The position numbers and the translations under genes are program-made. Under the pieces are notes generated by a model. It made no database searches and was not told where the DNA came from. It saw only the letters and a program-made list of their open reading frames with translations. Shown in pieces: positions 1-11,090 of a stretch of DNA of 64,000 nucleotides (positions are counted from its first letter, which is position 1; every line of letters begins with the position of its first letter). Source of the stretch: Stenotrophomonas lactitubi (GTDB lineage: Bacteria > Pseudomonadota > Gammaproteobacteria > Xanthomonadales > Xanthomonadaceae). The DNA lies in the NCBI RefSeq assembly GCF_002803515.1, contig NZ_PHQX01000002.1, forward strand, positions 62,001-126,000. Direction: 5' to 3'.

Positions 1-7
1 AATGCAG

Positions 8-37
8 AGGGTTTCGAAGCCTGAAACCCTTTTGTTT
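8..37 (+). terminator. Rho-independent terminator, probably of dnaA
   Basis: An 8-bp perfect stem (AGGGTTTC at 8-15 with GAAACCCT at 23-30) closes a 7-base loop and is followed by TTTTGTTT. It lies in the gap before dnaN, so it probably ends the upstream gene. That gene is dnaA if the usual order holds, but it is outside the window. Confidence 0.6.
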
Positions 38-138
38 ACAAAGACTTAGCTGTGTTTTCCAGCGATTCTGGCTCTACCAGCACCACCAAGCTTTTGATTT
101 ATTCCACATTTTTTTAAAGCATAGGGGCACGGAACCAC

Positions 139-1239
139 ATGCGTTTCACACTGCAGCGCGAAGCCTTTCTCAAGCCGTTGGCACAGGTCGTCAACGTGGT
201 CGAACGCCGCCAGACCCTTCCGGTTCTGGCCAATTTCCTGGTGCAGGTGCAGAACGGCCAGCTGTCGCTGACCGGTACCGACCTGGAAGTGGAGATGGTG
301 TCGCGGATCGCGGTTGAAGATGCCCAGGACGGCGAAACCACCATTCCCGCCCGCAAGCTGTTCGAGATCATCCGCGCCCTGCCTGATGGCAGCCGGATCA
401 CCGTCTCGCAGACCGGTGACAAGATCACCGTGCAGGCAGGACGCAGCCGCTTCACCCTGGCCACCCTGCCCTCCAACGACTTCCCGTCGGTGGACGAAGT
501 GGAAGCCACCGAGCGCGTTGCGATCGGCGAAGCCACCCTGAAGGAGCTGATCGAGCGCACGGCGTTCGCGATGGCCCAGCAGGATGTGCGCTATTACCTC
601 AACGGCCTGCTGTTCGACCTGCGCGGCGATGCCCTGCGCACCGTCGCTACCGATGGTCATCGCCTGGCCCTGTGCGAAACCGATCTGGCCAAGCCCAGCG
701 GTTCCAAGCGCCAGATCATCGTGCCGCGCAAGGGCGTGACCGAACTGCAGCGCCTGCTGGAAAGCGGCGATCGCGAGATCGAGCTGGAAGTTGGCCGCAG
801 CCACGTTCGTGTGAAGCGCGACGATGTCACCTTCACCTCCAAGCTGATCGATGGTCGCTTCCCGGATTACGAGGCAGTGATTCCGATCGGCGCCGACCGC
901 GAAGTGAAGGTTGATCGCGAAGCACTCCGCGCCTCGCTGCAGCGTGCCGCGATCCTGTCCAACGAGAAGTACCGCGGCATCCGCGTCGAAGTCTCGCCGG
1001 GCAACCTGAAGATCAGCGCGCACAACCCGGAGCAGGAGGAGGCCCAGGAAGAAATCGAAGCCGACACCTCGGTCAGCGATCTGGCCATCGGCTTCAACGT
1101 GAACTACCTGCTGGATGCCCTCTCCGCCCTGCGCGACGAAGAAGTGATCATCCAGCTTCGCGACTCCAACTCCTCGGCGCTGGTGCGTGAATCGAGCAGT
1201 GAGAAGTCGCGTCATGTGGTGATGCCGCTGCGTCTCTGA
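139..1239 (+). CDS. dnaN: DNA polymerase III subunit beta (sliding clamp)
   Basis: The 366-residue product is the ring-shaped processivity clamp that tethers DNA polymerase III to DNA. The length matches the family (E. coli 366) and the protein runs through three clamp-fold repeats of about 120 residues each. The C-terminus ends in VMPLRL, close to the conserved MPMRL end of other beta clamps, which lines the peptide-binding pocket. The ATG at 139 gives the expected N-terminus MRFTLQREAFL. Its position beside recF and gyrB is the standard origin-proximal order. A strong palindromic terminator follows 30 bases after the stop, so dnaN is not obviously co-transcribed with recF here. Confidence 0.97.
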   Translation: MRFTLQREAFLKPLAQVVNVVERRQTLPVLANFLVQVQNGQLSLTGTDLEVEMVSRIAVEDAQDGETTIPARKLFEIIRALPDGSRITVSQTGDKITVQAGRSRFTLATLPSNDFPSVDEVEATERVAIGEATLKELIERTAFAMAQQDVRYYLNGLLFDLRGDALRTVATDGHRLALCETDLAKPSGSKRQIIVPRKGVTELQRLLESGDREIELEVGRSHVRVKRDDVTFTSKLIDGRFPDYEAVIPIGADREVKVDREALRASLQRAAILSNEKYRGIRVEVSPGNLKISAHNPEQEEAQEEIEADTSVSDLAIGFNVNYLLDALSALRDEEVIIQLRDSNSSALVRESSSEKSRHVVMPLRL

Positions 1240-1248
1240 CAGCTGCGC

Positions 1249-1264
1249 CGTTCCACGTGGAACA
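1249..1264. other. parS-like centromere site 1 (ParB binding)
   Basis: The 16-mer CGTTCCACGTGGAACA matches the bacterial parS consensus TGTTNCACGTGNAACA at 15 of 16 positions. It lies just after the dnaN stop. ParB proteins bind such sites near the origin and segregate it. This is one of four near-perfect copies between 1249 and 3230. Confidence 0.85.
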
Positions 1265-1270
1265 CATGGA

Positions 1271-1299
1271 CGCCCGGGAATTCCCGGGCGTTTTTTTTT
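1271..1299 (+). terminator. Rho-independent terminator of dnaN
   Basis: A perfect palindrome at 1271-1290 (arms CGCCCGGG and CCCGGGCG around AATT) is followed at once by nine T residues. It sits between two parS-like sites and should end dnaN transcription. Confidence 0.9.
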
Positions 1300-1314
1300 G
1301 TTCCACGTGGAGCA
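1299..1314. other. parS-like centromere site 2
   Basis: TGTTCCACGTGGAGCA differs from the parS consensus only in the right half (G for A). It starts on the last T of the dnaN terminator, 50 bp from site 1. Confidence 0.75.
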
Positions 1315-1689
1315 TCGGTACGGGTACCCGCCCCTGTTGCCTGTTGGGCGAACCTGATTTCAATCCTGGTTCTGACGAAGGTGCATCAGAACCGGGAGGC
1401 ATTGAACTCGCAAGCCGTCTCACGCACGACGTAGGTTGAAAATTCCTTGACGCCGTCAAACAGCGATCGCTCGTCCAGCTCTTTGCCTGGCCGTGCTGAC
1501 TGCACTGTCCACAGCTCCCGTTCGCGGAATTTCGGGCCCTCCCTAGCTTCTAAATCTGGGTATAAATCAAAAGCTTGGTGGTGATGGTAGGGCCAGATTT
1601 CATGTAGAAGTAGGCTATGTTTTTGATTTAAAACAATTTTATAGGGCTGAAACCCCCTGTATATAGGCCATCAAGCCTGGGGGGGAACC

Positions 1690-1781
1690 TGTGGATAGTT
1701 TTGCAGCCAAGGAAAAAGGCCTTTTTTATCCACAGTTCGCCCACACCTTGTGTATAAGTCATACAGGCCCCCTGTGGATGG
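1690..1781. other. Cluster of DnaA-box-like sites
   Basis: A perfect DnaA box, TTATCCACA, is at 1726-1734. Three related 9-mers lie on the other strand: TGTGGATAG at 1690-1698 (CTATCCACA), TGTGTATAA at 1749-1757 (TTATACACA) and TGTGGATGG at 1773-1781 (CCATCCACA). Four such boxes within 92 bases, just downstream of an AT-rich stretch, support DnaA binding here. Confidence 0.65.
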
Positions 1782-1799
1782 CGTGGAACGGATGCTTTG

Positions 1800-1856
1800 A
1801 ATTTCTTGAAATCTGTGGAACCTGGCAGGACCACCGCCCCCAGATTTCAAGAAATT
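1800..1856. repeat. 16-bp perfect inverted repeat, CAGATTTC family
   Basis: AATTTCTTGAAATCTG at 1800-1815 is the exact reverse complement of 1841-1856, with a 25-base GC-rich spacer. The core AAATCTG/CAGATTT also occurs at 1552-1558, 1594-1600 and 1927-1933, giving five copies in about 400 bases of this gap. Confidence 0.8.
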
Positions 1857-2160
1857 TTTGGAGTATTGACTGCCAGCCCAGCGCACTCCCAGGCCTTGTG
1901 TGCGTGTAACAGTCTCCGGATTGTTGAAATCTGGGCTCCTCAAGCCTTGGCCAGCTGCTGGATTTGAACGATCTCGGCCGCTGTCCGGTCGCCTGTCGCC
2001 GGCAGTCACGCCCCCGCCACGTGGAACACATGTTCTCCAACGTCGACAGGGCTCGCTGATGCCGGACCGTGTCCCGCCATGACGGCTGGCTTGACCAATG
2101 CAGTAAGCTGGATGATTCCCCGCCCCTCTACCGCCACGTGCGGATGGTCTGTCACATCCC

Positions 2161-3255
2161 ATGCAGATTCGTCGTCTTGCCCTCCACCAGTTGCGTCGTT
2201 TCGATGCGGTGGAGCTGTCGCCCCAGCCAGGGGTGAATCTGCTTACCGGTGACAACGGCGCTGGCAAGACCAGCGTCCTTGAAGCGTTGCATTTGATGGC
2301 CTATGGGCGGAGTTTCCGCGGGCGGGTACGCGATGGCCTGGTCCGTCAGGGCCATGAAGCCCTGGACGTCTTCGTGGAATGGGACGAGCAACGCGGTGAT
2401 CTGCCCCCGCAGCGGCGAAAAGCAGGGCTGCGGCACAGTGGGCAGGAGTGGAAGGGCCGTCTGGATGGCGAAGACGTGGCCCAGCTCGGCAACCTGTGTG
2501 CCGCTCTGGCGGTGGTCACCTTTGAACCAGGCAGCCATGCCTTGGTGAGTGGTGGTGGTGAACCGCGTCGGCGTTTCCTGGATTGGGGCCTGTTCCACGT
2601 GGAACCAGACTTCCTTTCCCTGTGGCGGCGCTATTCGCGGGCTCTGAAGCAGCGCAACGCCCTGCTCAAGCAAGGCGGGCCGTCTCGGATGCTCGATACC
2701 TGGGATCACGAGCTGGCCGAGGCGGGAGAGCCGCTGACCAGTCGTCGGCAGCACTACCTGGAGCGGCTGCAGTCCCGGACGATCGCCTTGGCCGAGGCAT
2801 TGGCTCCTCAGCTGGGAATTGTGGGCATGAACCTGAGCCCCGGCTGGCGCCGAAGTGAGGTTCCACTGGCCGATGCACTGTTGCTGGCACGCGAACGCGA
2901 CCGTCAGGCGGGTTACACCTCGCTGGGCCCGCACCGCGCAGACTGGAGCGTGGCGTTTCACAGCATTCCAGGTCGCGATGCGCTCTCGCGCGGCCAGGCC
3001 AAGCTCACCGCCCTCGCCTGTCTGCTGGCTCAGGCGGAGGATTACGCCGAGCAGCGTGGCGAGTGGCCCGTCATTGCGCTGGACGATCTGGCCTCGGAGC
3101 TGGATCGCACCCACCAGAGCCGGGTACTGCACCGTTTGTTGGCGGCGCCGGCGCAGATCTTCATCACCGCAACAGAAACGCCTGCGGCCCTGGAGACCCT
3201 GAGCAACATCGCCCGGTTCCACGTGGAACATGCACAGATCGTGGCTGTGCCATAG
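2161..3255 (+). CDS. recF: DNA replication and repair protein RecF
   Basis: The 364-residue protein is the SMC-like ATPase that, with RecO and RecR, loads RecA on gapped DNA. Visible motifs are Walker A (GDNGAGKT, residues 30-37), the ABC signature region (SRGQAKLTALA, about residue 275) and Walker B (ALDDLASELD, about residue 306). Length is normal for the family. The N-terminus MQIRRLALHQLRRFDAVEL is typical, although no strong ribosome-binding site precedes the ATG. Oddly, two parS-like palindromes are embedded in the reading frame, each encoding FHVE (near residues 147 and 355), so the same DNA serves as code and probable ParB site. Confidence 0.96.
   Translation: MQIRRLALHQLRRFDAVELSPQPGVNLLTGDNGAGKTSVLEALHLMAYGRSFRGRVRDGLVRQGHEALDVFVEWDEQRGDLPPQRRKAGLRHSGQEWKGRLDGEDVAQLGNLCAALAVVTFEPGSHALVSGGGEPRRRFLDWGLFHVEPDFLSLWRRYSRALKQRNALLKQGGPSRMLDTWDHELAEAGEPLTSRRQHYLERLQSRTIALAEALAPQLGIVGMNLSPGWRRSEVPLADALLLARERDRQAGYTSLGPHRADWSVAFHSIPGRDALSRGQAKLTALACLLAQAEDYAEQRGEWPVIALDDLASELDRTHQSRVLHRLLAAPAQIFITATETPAALETLSNIARFHVEHAQIVAVP
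2591..2606. other. parS-like centromere site 3, inside recF
   Basis: TGTTCCACGTGGAACC matches the parS consensus at 15 of 16 positions and is translated in the recF frame as LFHVEP. Confidence 0.85.
3215..3230. other. parS-like centromere site 4, inside recF
   Basis: GGTTCCACGTGGAACA matches the parS consensus at 15 of 16 positions and is translated within recF as RFHVEH, near its 3' end. Confidence 0.85.
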
Positions 3256-3284
3256 TGGGCACGGCAAGGCCGCTCAGCCCCGGC

Positions 3285-5827
<2,543 letters not shown>

Positions 5828-5842
5828 CACAATCGGATCGTG

Positions 5843-5872
5843 GCCGGCGCGCGGGGAGGTGCGCCGGCTTTT
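5843..5872 (+). terminator. Rho-independent terminator of gyrB
   Basis: Stem GCCGGCGC (5843-5850) pairs with GCGCCGGC (5861-5868) around a 10-base loop and is followed by TTTTG. It lies 15 bases after the gyrB stop. Confidence 0.75.
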
Positions 5873-5894
5873 GTCCCTTGATCGCAGGTAATCG

Positions 5895-6740
5895 ATGTCC
5901 GCTTCCGCCCCGGTTTCCGCTCCGCCGCCGGTCCCGCCGGCAACCGCAGCCGCCCGCGCCTCCTCGCCGCTGGCAGGTTTTTTCATTGATCTGGGCATCG
6001 CCGCCGTCACCCTGTTCGGGTTGAGCCTGGTGAGTGGTCTGGTCTGGGGGCTCTACCGCGGCATCGTGGTGGGTTATGCCAGCGCCAAATCCGGCGGCGG
6101 CACGCCTGATACGGCAGCGGTCGCCCAGCAGCTCGGCCAACCCGGTGCGCTCGGGCAGATCCTGATGGCACTGGTCGCTACCGGCGGCGCAGCGCTGCTG
6201 GTGTATTTCTGGCGCCGACCGGCCAACGCTGACGAACGCCAGCGCTCGCGGGACGCACTCCGTCGCCCCTCCACCTGGGGCTGGACGCTGCTGGTTGCCA
6301 GCGCGATCGTGATCGGCAGCAACGGTATCGCCTTCGTGGCCAAGCAGATGGGCATCGAGCCGGTGCCGACAAACCTCGAACTGATGCAGAACGCGGTTGC
6401 CCGTTTTCCGCTGTTCCTGACGTTGTTTGCCGTGGTGCTTGCACCCGCCTACGAAGAACTGCTGTTCCGCCGTGTCCTGTTCGGGCGTCTGTGGCAGGCC
6501 GGACGGCCGTGGCTGGGGATGATCCTGAGCAGCCTGGCGTTCGCGCTCATCCATGAAATTCCCGGTACCAGCGCCAATGGCCCGGCCGAGATCGCACAGC
6601 TGTGGCTGGTCTATGGCGGCATGGGCGCTGCATTCTGCTGGCTGTACCGCCGCACTGGCACCTTGTGGGCGGCGATCGCCGCACATGCACTGAACAACGC
6701 CGTGGCGCTTGCAGCCCTGGTGTTTTTCGGGGCAACGTAA
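5895..6740 (+). CDS. CPBP-family intramembrane metalloprotease
   Basis: The 281-residue polytopic membrane protein has several hydrophobic helices. It carries the three CPBP (CAAX protease and bacteriocin-processing) motifs: EELLFRR near residue 186, a His in FALIHEIPG near residue 218, and HALNNAV near residue 263. These residues form the glutamate/histidine active site inside the membrane. The first 40 residues are Ala/Pro-rich and probably cytoplasmic. An AGGTAA ribosome-binding site precedes the ATG. Substrates of bacterial members are mostly unknown. The following M48 protease gene is close by (72 bases), so both may belong to an envelope-maintenance group, but nothing ties them functionally. 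Confidence 0.85.
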   Translation: MSASAPVSAPPPVPPATAAARASSPLAGFFIDLGIAAVTLFGLSLVSGLVWGLYRGIVVGYASAKSGGGTPDTAAVAQQLGQPGALGQILMALVATGGAALLVYFWRRPANADERQRSRDALRRPSTWGWTLLVASAIVIGSNGIAFVAKQMGIEPVPTNLELMQNAVARFPLFLTLFAVVLAPAYEELLFRRVLFGRLWQAGRPWLGMILSSLAFALIHEIPGTSANGPAEIAQLWLVYGGMGAAFCWLYRRTGTLWAAIAAHALNNAVALAALVFFGAT

Positions 6741-6752
6741 GGCTCTGTCCGC

Positions 6753-6779
6753 TTGACGAAAGATTAAGCAGACCCGTTA
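6753..6779 (+). promoter_or_regulatory. Possible sigma-70-type promoter of the M48 gene
   Basis: A TTGACG box at 6753-6758 is followed 17-18 bases later by GTTACA/TTACAC. The -35 is good and the -10 weak, so this is tentative. Confidence 0.3.
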
Positions 6780-6811
6780 CACACTGGGCTTCTGAACACG
6801 GGGGTGGGTCC

Positions 6812-7618
6812 ATGAAACAACTGCTGTTGGCCATCGTCATCACCACTCTGGTCAGCGCCTGCGCGACCACCACCTCGCCCACCGGACGTCGGCAGATGGT
6901 GGGCGGCGTGTCGCAGGCACAGCTGGATCAGCTGGGTGCGCAGGCATTCGCTGAGACCAAGCAGAAAGAGAAGATCAGCAGCGACGGCCGCCAGAACGGC
7001 TACGTGCAATGCGTGGTCAATGCGCTCGTCGCACAGCTGCCGCCTCAGTACCGTGGCGTACGGTGGGAGACGGCGGTGTTCGTCGACAAGGAACCCAACG
7101 CCTTCGCCCTGCCCGGCGGCAAGGTCGGGGTCAACACCGGCATCTTCACCGTCGCCAAGAACCAGGATCAGCTGGCCGCAGTGATCGGCCATGAGATCGG
7201 CCACGTGATCGCCCGCCACCATGAAGAGCGCATCACCCGGCAGATGGGCGCGCAGACCGGATTGGCGGTGCTCGGGGCACTCGCGGGCGCGTATGGTGGC
7301 GAAGGCGCGGCCAGCACGGTCAACCAGCTCGGCGGGATGGGGGCGCAGACCGCGTTCCTGTTGCCCGGCTCACGCACCCAAGAGAGCGAGGCCGATGTGA
7401 TCGGTCAGCGGTTGATGGCCGAGGCCGGATTCAACCCTGCCCAGGCGGTCGATCTGTGGCAGAACATGATGGCCGCCAGTGGCGGTCGCAGCCCGCAATG
7501 GTTGTCCACCCATCCCGATCCAGCCAATCGGATCAGGGAGTTGCAGCGTGATGTACCGGCGCTCGGCCCCGTCTACCAGCAGGCCCAGGCGGCCGGACGC
7601 CGTCCAAAGTGTGGCTGA
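6812..7618 (+). CDS. M48-family periplasmic metalloprotease lipoprotein
   Basis: The product (268 residues from the ATG at 6812) is a zinc endopeptidase of the LoiP/YcaL/BepA-like M48 group, expected to be anchored in the envelope. It begins with a lipoprotein signal, MKQLLLAIVITTLVSAC, with the lipobox Cys at residue 17. The catalytic motif HEIGH lies near residues 127-131, and the third zinc ligand is probably the Glu of ESEAD near residue 192. The open frame continues upstream to 6602 but overlaps the preceding gene. The lipoprotein signal and the preceding GGGTGGG favour 6812. The family handles misfolded outer-membrane proteins; the substrate here is not known. Confidence 0.9.
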   Translation: MKQLLLAIVITTLVSACATTTSPTGRRQMVGGVSQAQLDQLGAQAFAETKQKEKISSDGRQNGYVQCVVNALVAQLPPQYRGVRWETAVFVDKEPNAFALPGGKVGVNTGIFTVAKNQDQLAAVIGHEIGHVIARHHEERITRQMGAQTGLAVLGALAGAYGGEGAASTVNQLGGMGAQTAFLLPGSRTQESEADVIGQRLMAEAGFNPAQAVDLWQNMMAASGGRSPQWLSTHPDPANRIRELQRDVPALGPVYQQAQAAGRRPKCG

Positions 7619-7749
7619 GTGCGCAGATTCATGCTGTATTGCAGCACATAAAACGATTTCTCACGCCATCTGTTTCTGATACGTTTGGCGGCTCAGATTT
7701 TTCTGACAGTCCGACTTTGCCGCTACCGGCGGTTCGATCGAGGTGAACG

Positions 7750-8937
7750 ATGATTTTCCGTAACCACAAAGCTGTGCTTTCCGTCCTCATCGCCACTGCC
7801 CTGACCGGCGCCGTGGTCACCGATGCGTTCGCGCAGTCCTCGCGTTCGTCCGAGCGTGGCAACCGTGGCGGCAAGCAGGCCAAGGCCGAAGTGCTGTTCC
7901 CGAACGCGACCCGCCAGGAACCGGCAGCGAAGTCGTCGGCCAAGCTGGGCAGCAAGCTGCAGAAGATGATTGACAGCTACAACAAGGAAAAGTTCCCGGA
8001 GACCCGCACGCTGGCCGACGAGATCCTGGCCAACGAAGGCGCCAACGAGTACGACAAGTCGCTGGCCGCGCAGCTCGCCTCCCAGGCGGCCTACCAGACC
8101 GACGACACCGCAGCCGCCATCGCCTACCTGAAGCAGGTGCTGCAGTTCAACGGCCTGGACAACAACGGCCACTTCCAGTCGATGCTGATGCTCGGCCAGC
8201 TGCAGATCCAGGAAGACAAGACCGCTGAAGGCCTGGCGACCCTGGACAAGTACTTCGCCGAGAGCAAGTCGACCAAGCCGGAAGAGCTGATCATCAAGGG
8301 CCAGGCGCTGTACCAGCTGGAGCGCTACCAGGAAGCGATCCCGGTGCTGAAGCAGGCCATCGCCGGCGCTGCCGAGCCGAAGGACAACTGGAACCAGCTG
8401 CTGATGGCCGCGCTGGCCGAAGCCGGCCAGACCGGTGAGGCCGTGCAGGCTGCCGAAGCACTGGCCGCCAAGAACCCGAATGACAAGAAAGCGCAGCTGA
8501 ACCTGGCCAACATGTACATGCAGGCCGACCAGATGCCGAAGGCCGCCGCGGTGATGGACAAGCTGCGCAGCAGCGGTCAGCTCACCGAAGAGCGCGAGTA
8601 CAAGCAGCTGTACTCGATCTATGCCAACACCGAGAACAAGGAAAAGGACGTCATCGCGGTCATCAACGAAGGGTTGCAGAAGGGCATCCTGAAGCCGGAT
8701 TACCAGGTCTACCTGGCACTGGCCCAGTCCTACTACTACTCCGACCAGGTGCCGCAGGCGATCGATGCGTGGCAGAAGGCCGCCCCGCTCTCCAAGGACG
8801 GTGAGACCTACCTGAATCTGGCACGTGTTTTGCACAGTGAAGGTCGTGTCCCGGAGGCCAAGCAGGCCGCCCAGCAGGCGCTGGCGAAGGGCGTGAAGAA
8901 CCAGGCTGATGCCAAGAAAATCATCAACCTGAAGTAA
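7750..8937 (+). CDS. Secreted TPR-repeat protein upstream of the tonB operon
   Basis: The 395-residue protein has an N-terminal signal peptide (hydrophobic LIATALTGAVVTDAFA, cleavage near residue 28) and then a Gly/Arg/Lys-rich linker. From about residue 80 to the end it is helical with TPR-like repeats, with Ala, Leu and Tyr at regular spacing. No enzymatic motif is visible, so it is likely a periplasmic scaffold. It lies 143 bases before tonB in the same direction, which suggests a role linked to TonB-dependent transport. Lys, Glu and Gln codons are abundant and codon use is highly biased, consistent with strong expression. The exact function is unknown. Confidence 0.8.
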   Translation: MIFRNHKAVLSVLIATALTGAVVTDAFAQSSRSSERGNRGGKQAKAEVLFPNATRQEPAAKSSAKLGSKLQKMIDSYNKEKFPETRTLADEILANEGANEYDKSLAAQLASQAAYQTDDTAAAIAYLKQVLQFNGLDNNGHFQSMLMLGQLQIQEDKTAEGLATLDKYFAESKSTKPEELIIKGQALYQLERYQEAIPVLKQAIAGAAEPKDNWNQLLMAALAEAGQTGEAVQAAEALAAKNPNDKKAQLNLANMYMQADQMPKAAAVMDKLRSSGQLTEEREYKQLYSIYANTENKEKDVIAVINEGLQKGILKPDYQVYLALAQSYYYSDQVPQAIDAWQKAAPLSKDGETYLNLARVLHSEGRVPEAKQAAQQALAKGVKNQADAKKIINLK

Positions 8938-8966
8938 GTAGGAATAACGCCTGAACGCCTGCCCAG

Positions 8967-8997
8967 TTGATGCGCAAGCGCTCAGGATTGGTATAAG
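8967..8997 (+). promoter_or_regulatory. Putative promoter of tonB-exbB-exbD-exbD
   Basis: TTGATG (8967-8972) and TATAAG (8992-8997) are separated by 19 bases. The -10 is preceded by TGG, giving an extended -10 (TGnTATAAG). The site lies 84 bases before the tonB ATG. Confidence 0.5.
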
Positions 8998-9080
8998 CTT
9001 GGAGGTTCCTGCGGTGTCATGCACCGCTGATCAGGGATCCCGCCCCCGGGATTCCGGCCCCACTATTGAGCTCTTGGCGC

Positions 9081-9749
<669 letters not shown>

Positions 9750-9843
9750 TGCGCCCGGGTGGCCGCCTGGCCACCCTCGCCTCCAGTTCGATTGTTTAGC
9801 TTAGCTACACCCTTTATCACCACACACAACAAAGGTAAGCGTC

Positions 9844-10605
9844 ATGCTGCAGGAAATTTTCATCGCCGCTGCTGCCGGGGGCAATCCGTCCAACGCCCTG
9901 TCGCAGATGGGCTTCGAGCATCTGATCCACGAAATGACCACCAAGCCGGGTGATTTCGCGGTTTCCTGGGTCGTGCTGCTGACCCTGGTCGTCATGTCCG
10001 CCATGTCCTGGTACTGGACCGTCATCAACATCTTCCGTGCTACCCGCCTGAAGAGCGCCGCTGATCGCGTCGTCAGCCTGTTCTGGGATACCCCGAACGC
10101 GCAGGACGCCATCCGTGCAATGGAAGAGCAGCCGGCTTCGGAGCCGTTCTCGAAGATCGCTCTGGACGCTGCCCAGGCTGCTGCGCACCACCAGCGTGCT
10201 GAAGGCGGCGCCGTCGGCGGCGTGGGTGAGAACCTGAGCCGTTCGGAGTTCGTCGACCGCGCTCTGCGCCAGGCCGTGACCCGCGAAAGCAACAAGCTGC
10301 AGTCGGGCATGACCCTGCTGGCCACCGTCGGTGCAACCGCTCCGTTCGTCGGTCTGCTGGGTACCGTGTGGGGCATCTACGGCGCGCTGATCAAGATCGG
10401 TGCCACCGGCTCCGCTTCGATCGACGCCGTTGCCGGCCCGGTGGGTGAAGCACTGATCATGACCGCCATCGGTCTGTTCGTCGCGATCCCGGCCGTGTTC
10501 GCCTTCAACTTCTTCAGCAAGATCAACAGCGCGACCATCAGCAAGTTCGATACCTTCGCGCACGACCTGCACGACTTCTTCGCCACCGGTTCGCGCGTCC
10601 GCTAA
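9844..10605 (+). CDS. exbB: Biopolymer transport protein ExbB (MotA/TolQ/ExbB family)
   Basis: The 253-residue inner-membrane protein forms the pentameric proton channel of the Ton motor. Three membrane helices are visible: about residues 36-58, and two in the C-terminal half where the conserved LGLLGTVWGIYGAL-type segment (near residue 170) and PVGEALIMTAIGLFVAIPA (near residue 200) lie. A cytoplasmic loop separates helix 1 from helices 2 and 3. A good ribosome-binding site (AAAGGTAAG) precedes the ATG. It follows tonB by 94 bases and precedes two exbD genes. Confidence 0.95.
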   Translation: MLQEIFIAAAAGGNPSNALSQMGFEHLIHEMTTKPGDFAVSWVVLLTLVVMSAMSWYWTVINIFRATRLKSAADRVVSLFWDTPNAQDAIRAMEEQPASEPFSKIALDAAQAAAHHQRAEGGAVGGVGENLSRSEFVDRALRQAVTRESNKLQSGMTLLATVGATAPFVGLLGTVWGIYGALIKIGATGSASIDAVAGPVGEALIMTAIGLFVAIPAVFAFNFFSKINSATISKFDTFAHDLHDFFATGSRVR

Positions 10606-10661
10606 TTGCGACGCGCTGTACCCGCGAGAACGTAGTCACCAAGATCTAGACGGAGCCCGTT

Positions 10662-11087
10662 ATGGCTTTCAGTAGTGGTAACAGCGGCGGCCCCATGGCC
10701 GACATCAACGTTACGCCCCTCGTGGACGTGATGCTGGTGCTGCTGATCATCTTCATCATCACGGCGCCGCTGATGTCCCACAAGGTCAAGGTGGATCTGC
10801 CGGAGGCCAATCTGGTCCAGAAGCCGGACGACACCAACGACCGCAAGGGTCCCATCACCCTGGCAGTCAAGGAAGACGGTTCGATCTACTGGAACGACGA
10901 AGAGATCAACAAGCAGACTCTCGAGTCGCGCTTGGCGACCGCCGCCCAGCAGACCCCGCAGCCGCCGTTGAACCTGCGTGGTGACCGCACCACCAAGATG
11001 CGTGTCATCAACGAGATGACCAAGATCGCGCAGGAACAGGGCATGCTGGACGTCGGCTTCGTGGCGACCAAAGAGAAGGGGCAATAA
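10662..11087 (+). CDS. exbD: Biopolymer transport protein ExbD (first copy)
   Basis: ExbD (141 residues) forms the rotor-like core inside the ExbB pentamer. The N-terminus [25 protein letters not shown] contains the single membrane helix with the essential proton-binding Asp of [13 protein letters not shown], at residue 25 of the helix entry. The rest is the periplasmic ExbD domain. A GGAG ribosome-binding site precedes the ATG. A second, diverged copy follows after only 3 bases. Confidence 0.95.
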   Translation: MAFSSGNSGGPMADINVTPLVDVMLVLLIIFIITAPLMSHKVKVDLPEANLVQKPDDTNDRKGPITLAVKEDGSIYWNDEEINKQTLESRLATAAQQTPQPPLNLRGDRTTKMRVINEMTKIAQEQGMLDVGFVATKEKGQ

Positions 11088-11090
11088 GCC

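Larger units (their letters stand above)
1315..2160. other. Long dnaN-recF intergenic region; candidate replication origin
   Basis: No convincing gene lies in these 846 bases. The region contains a hairpin (GGTTCTGA at 1368-1375 with TCAGAACC at 1386-1393) and the palindrome TTGACGCCGTCAA at 1447-1459. An AT-rich stretch runs from about 1551 to 1645. Next come a cluster of DnaA-box-like 9-mers (1690-1781) and a 16-bp inverted repeat (1800-1856). A parS-like half-site, CCACGTGGAACA, ends at 2028. An AT-rich unwinding zone followed by DnaA boxes is the architecture of bacterial oriC. The main uncertainty is that the dnaA-dnaN gap, often the origin in related bacteria, is mostly outside the window. 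Confidence 0.55.

Noticed and set aside
2131..2144. CCGCCACGTGCGG near recF as another parS site
   Set aside because: Only the CACGTG core matches; both outer halves differ from the consensus.
7723..9024. 433-codon minus-strand open frame opposite the TPR gene
   Set aside because: Shadow of the highly biased TPR gene, with no domain or start signal.
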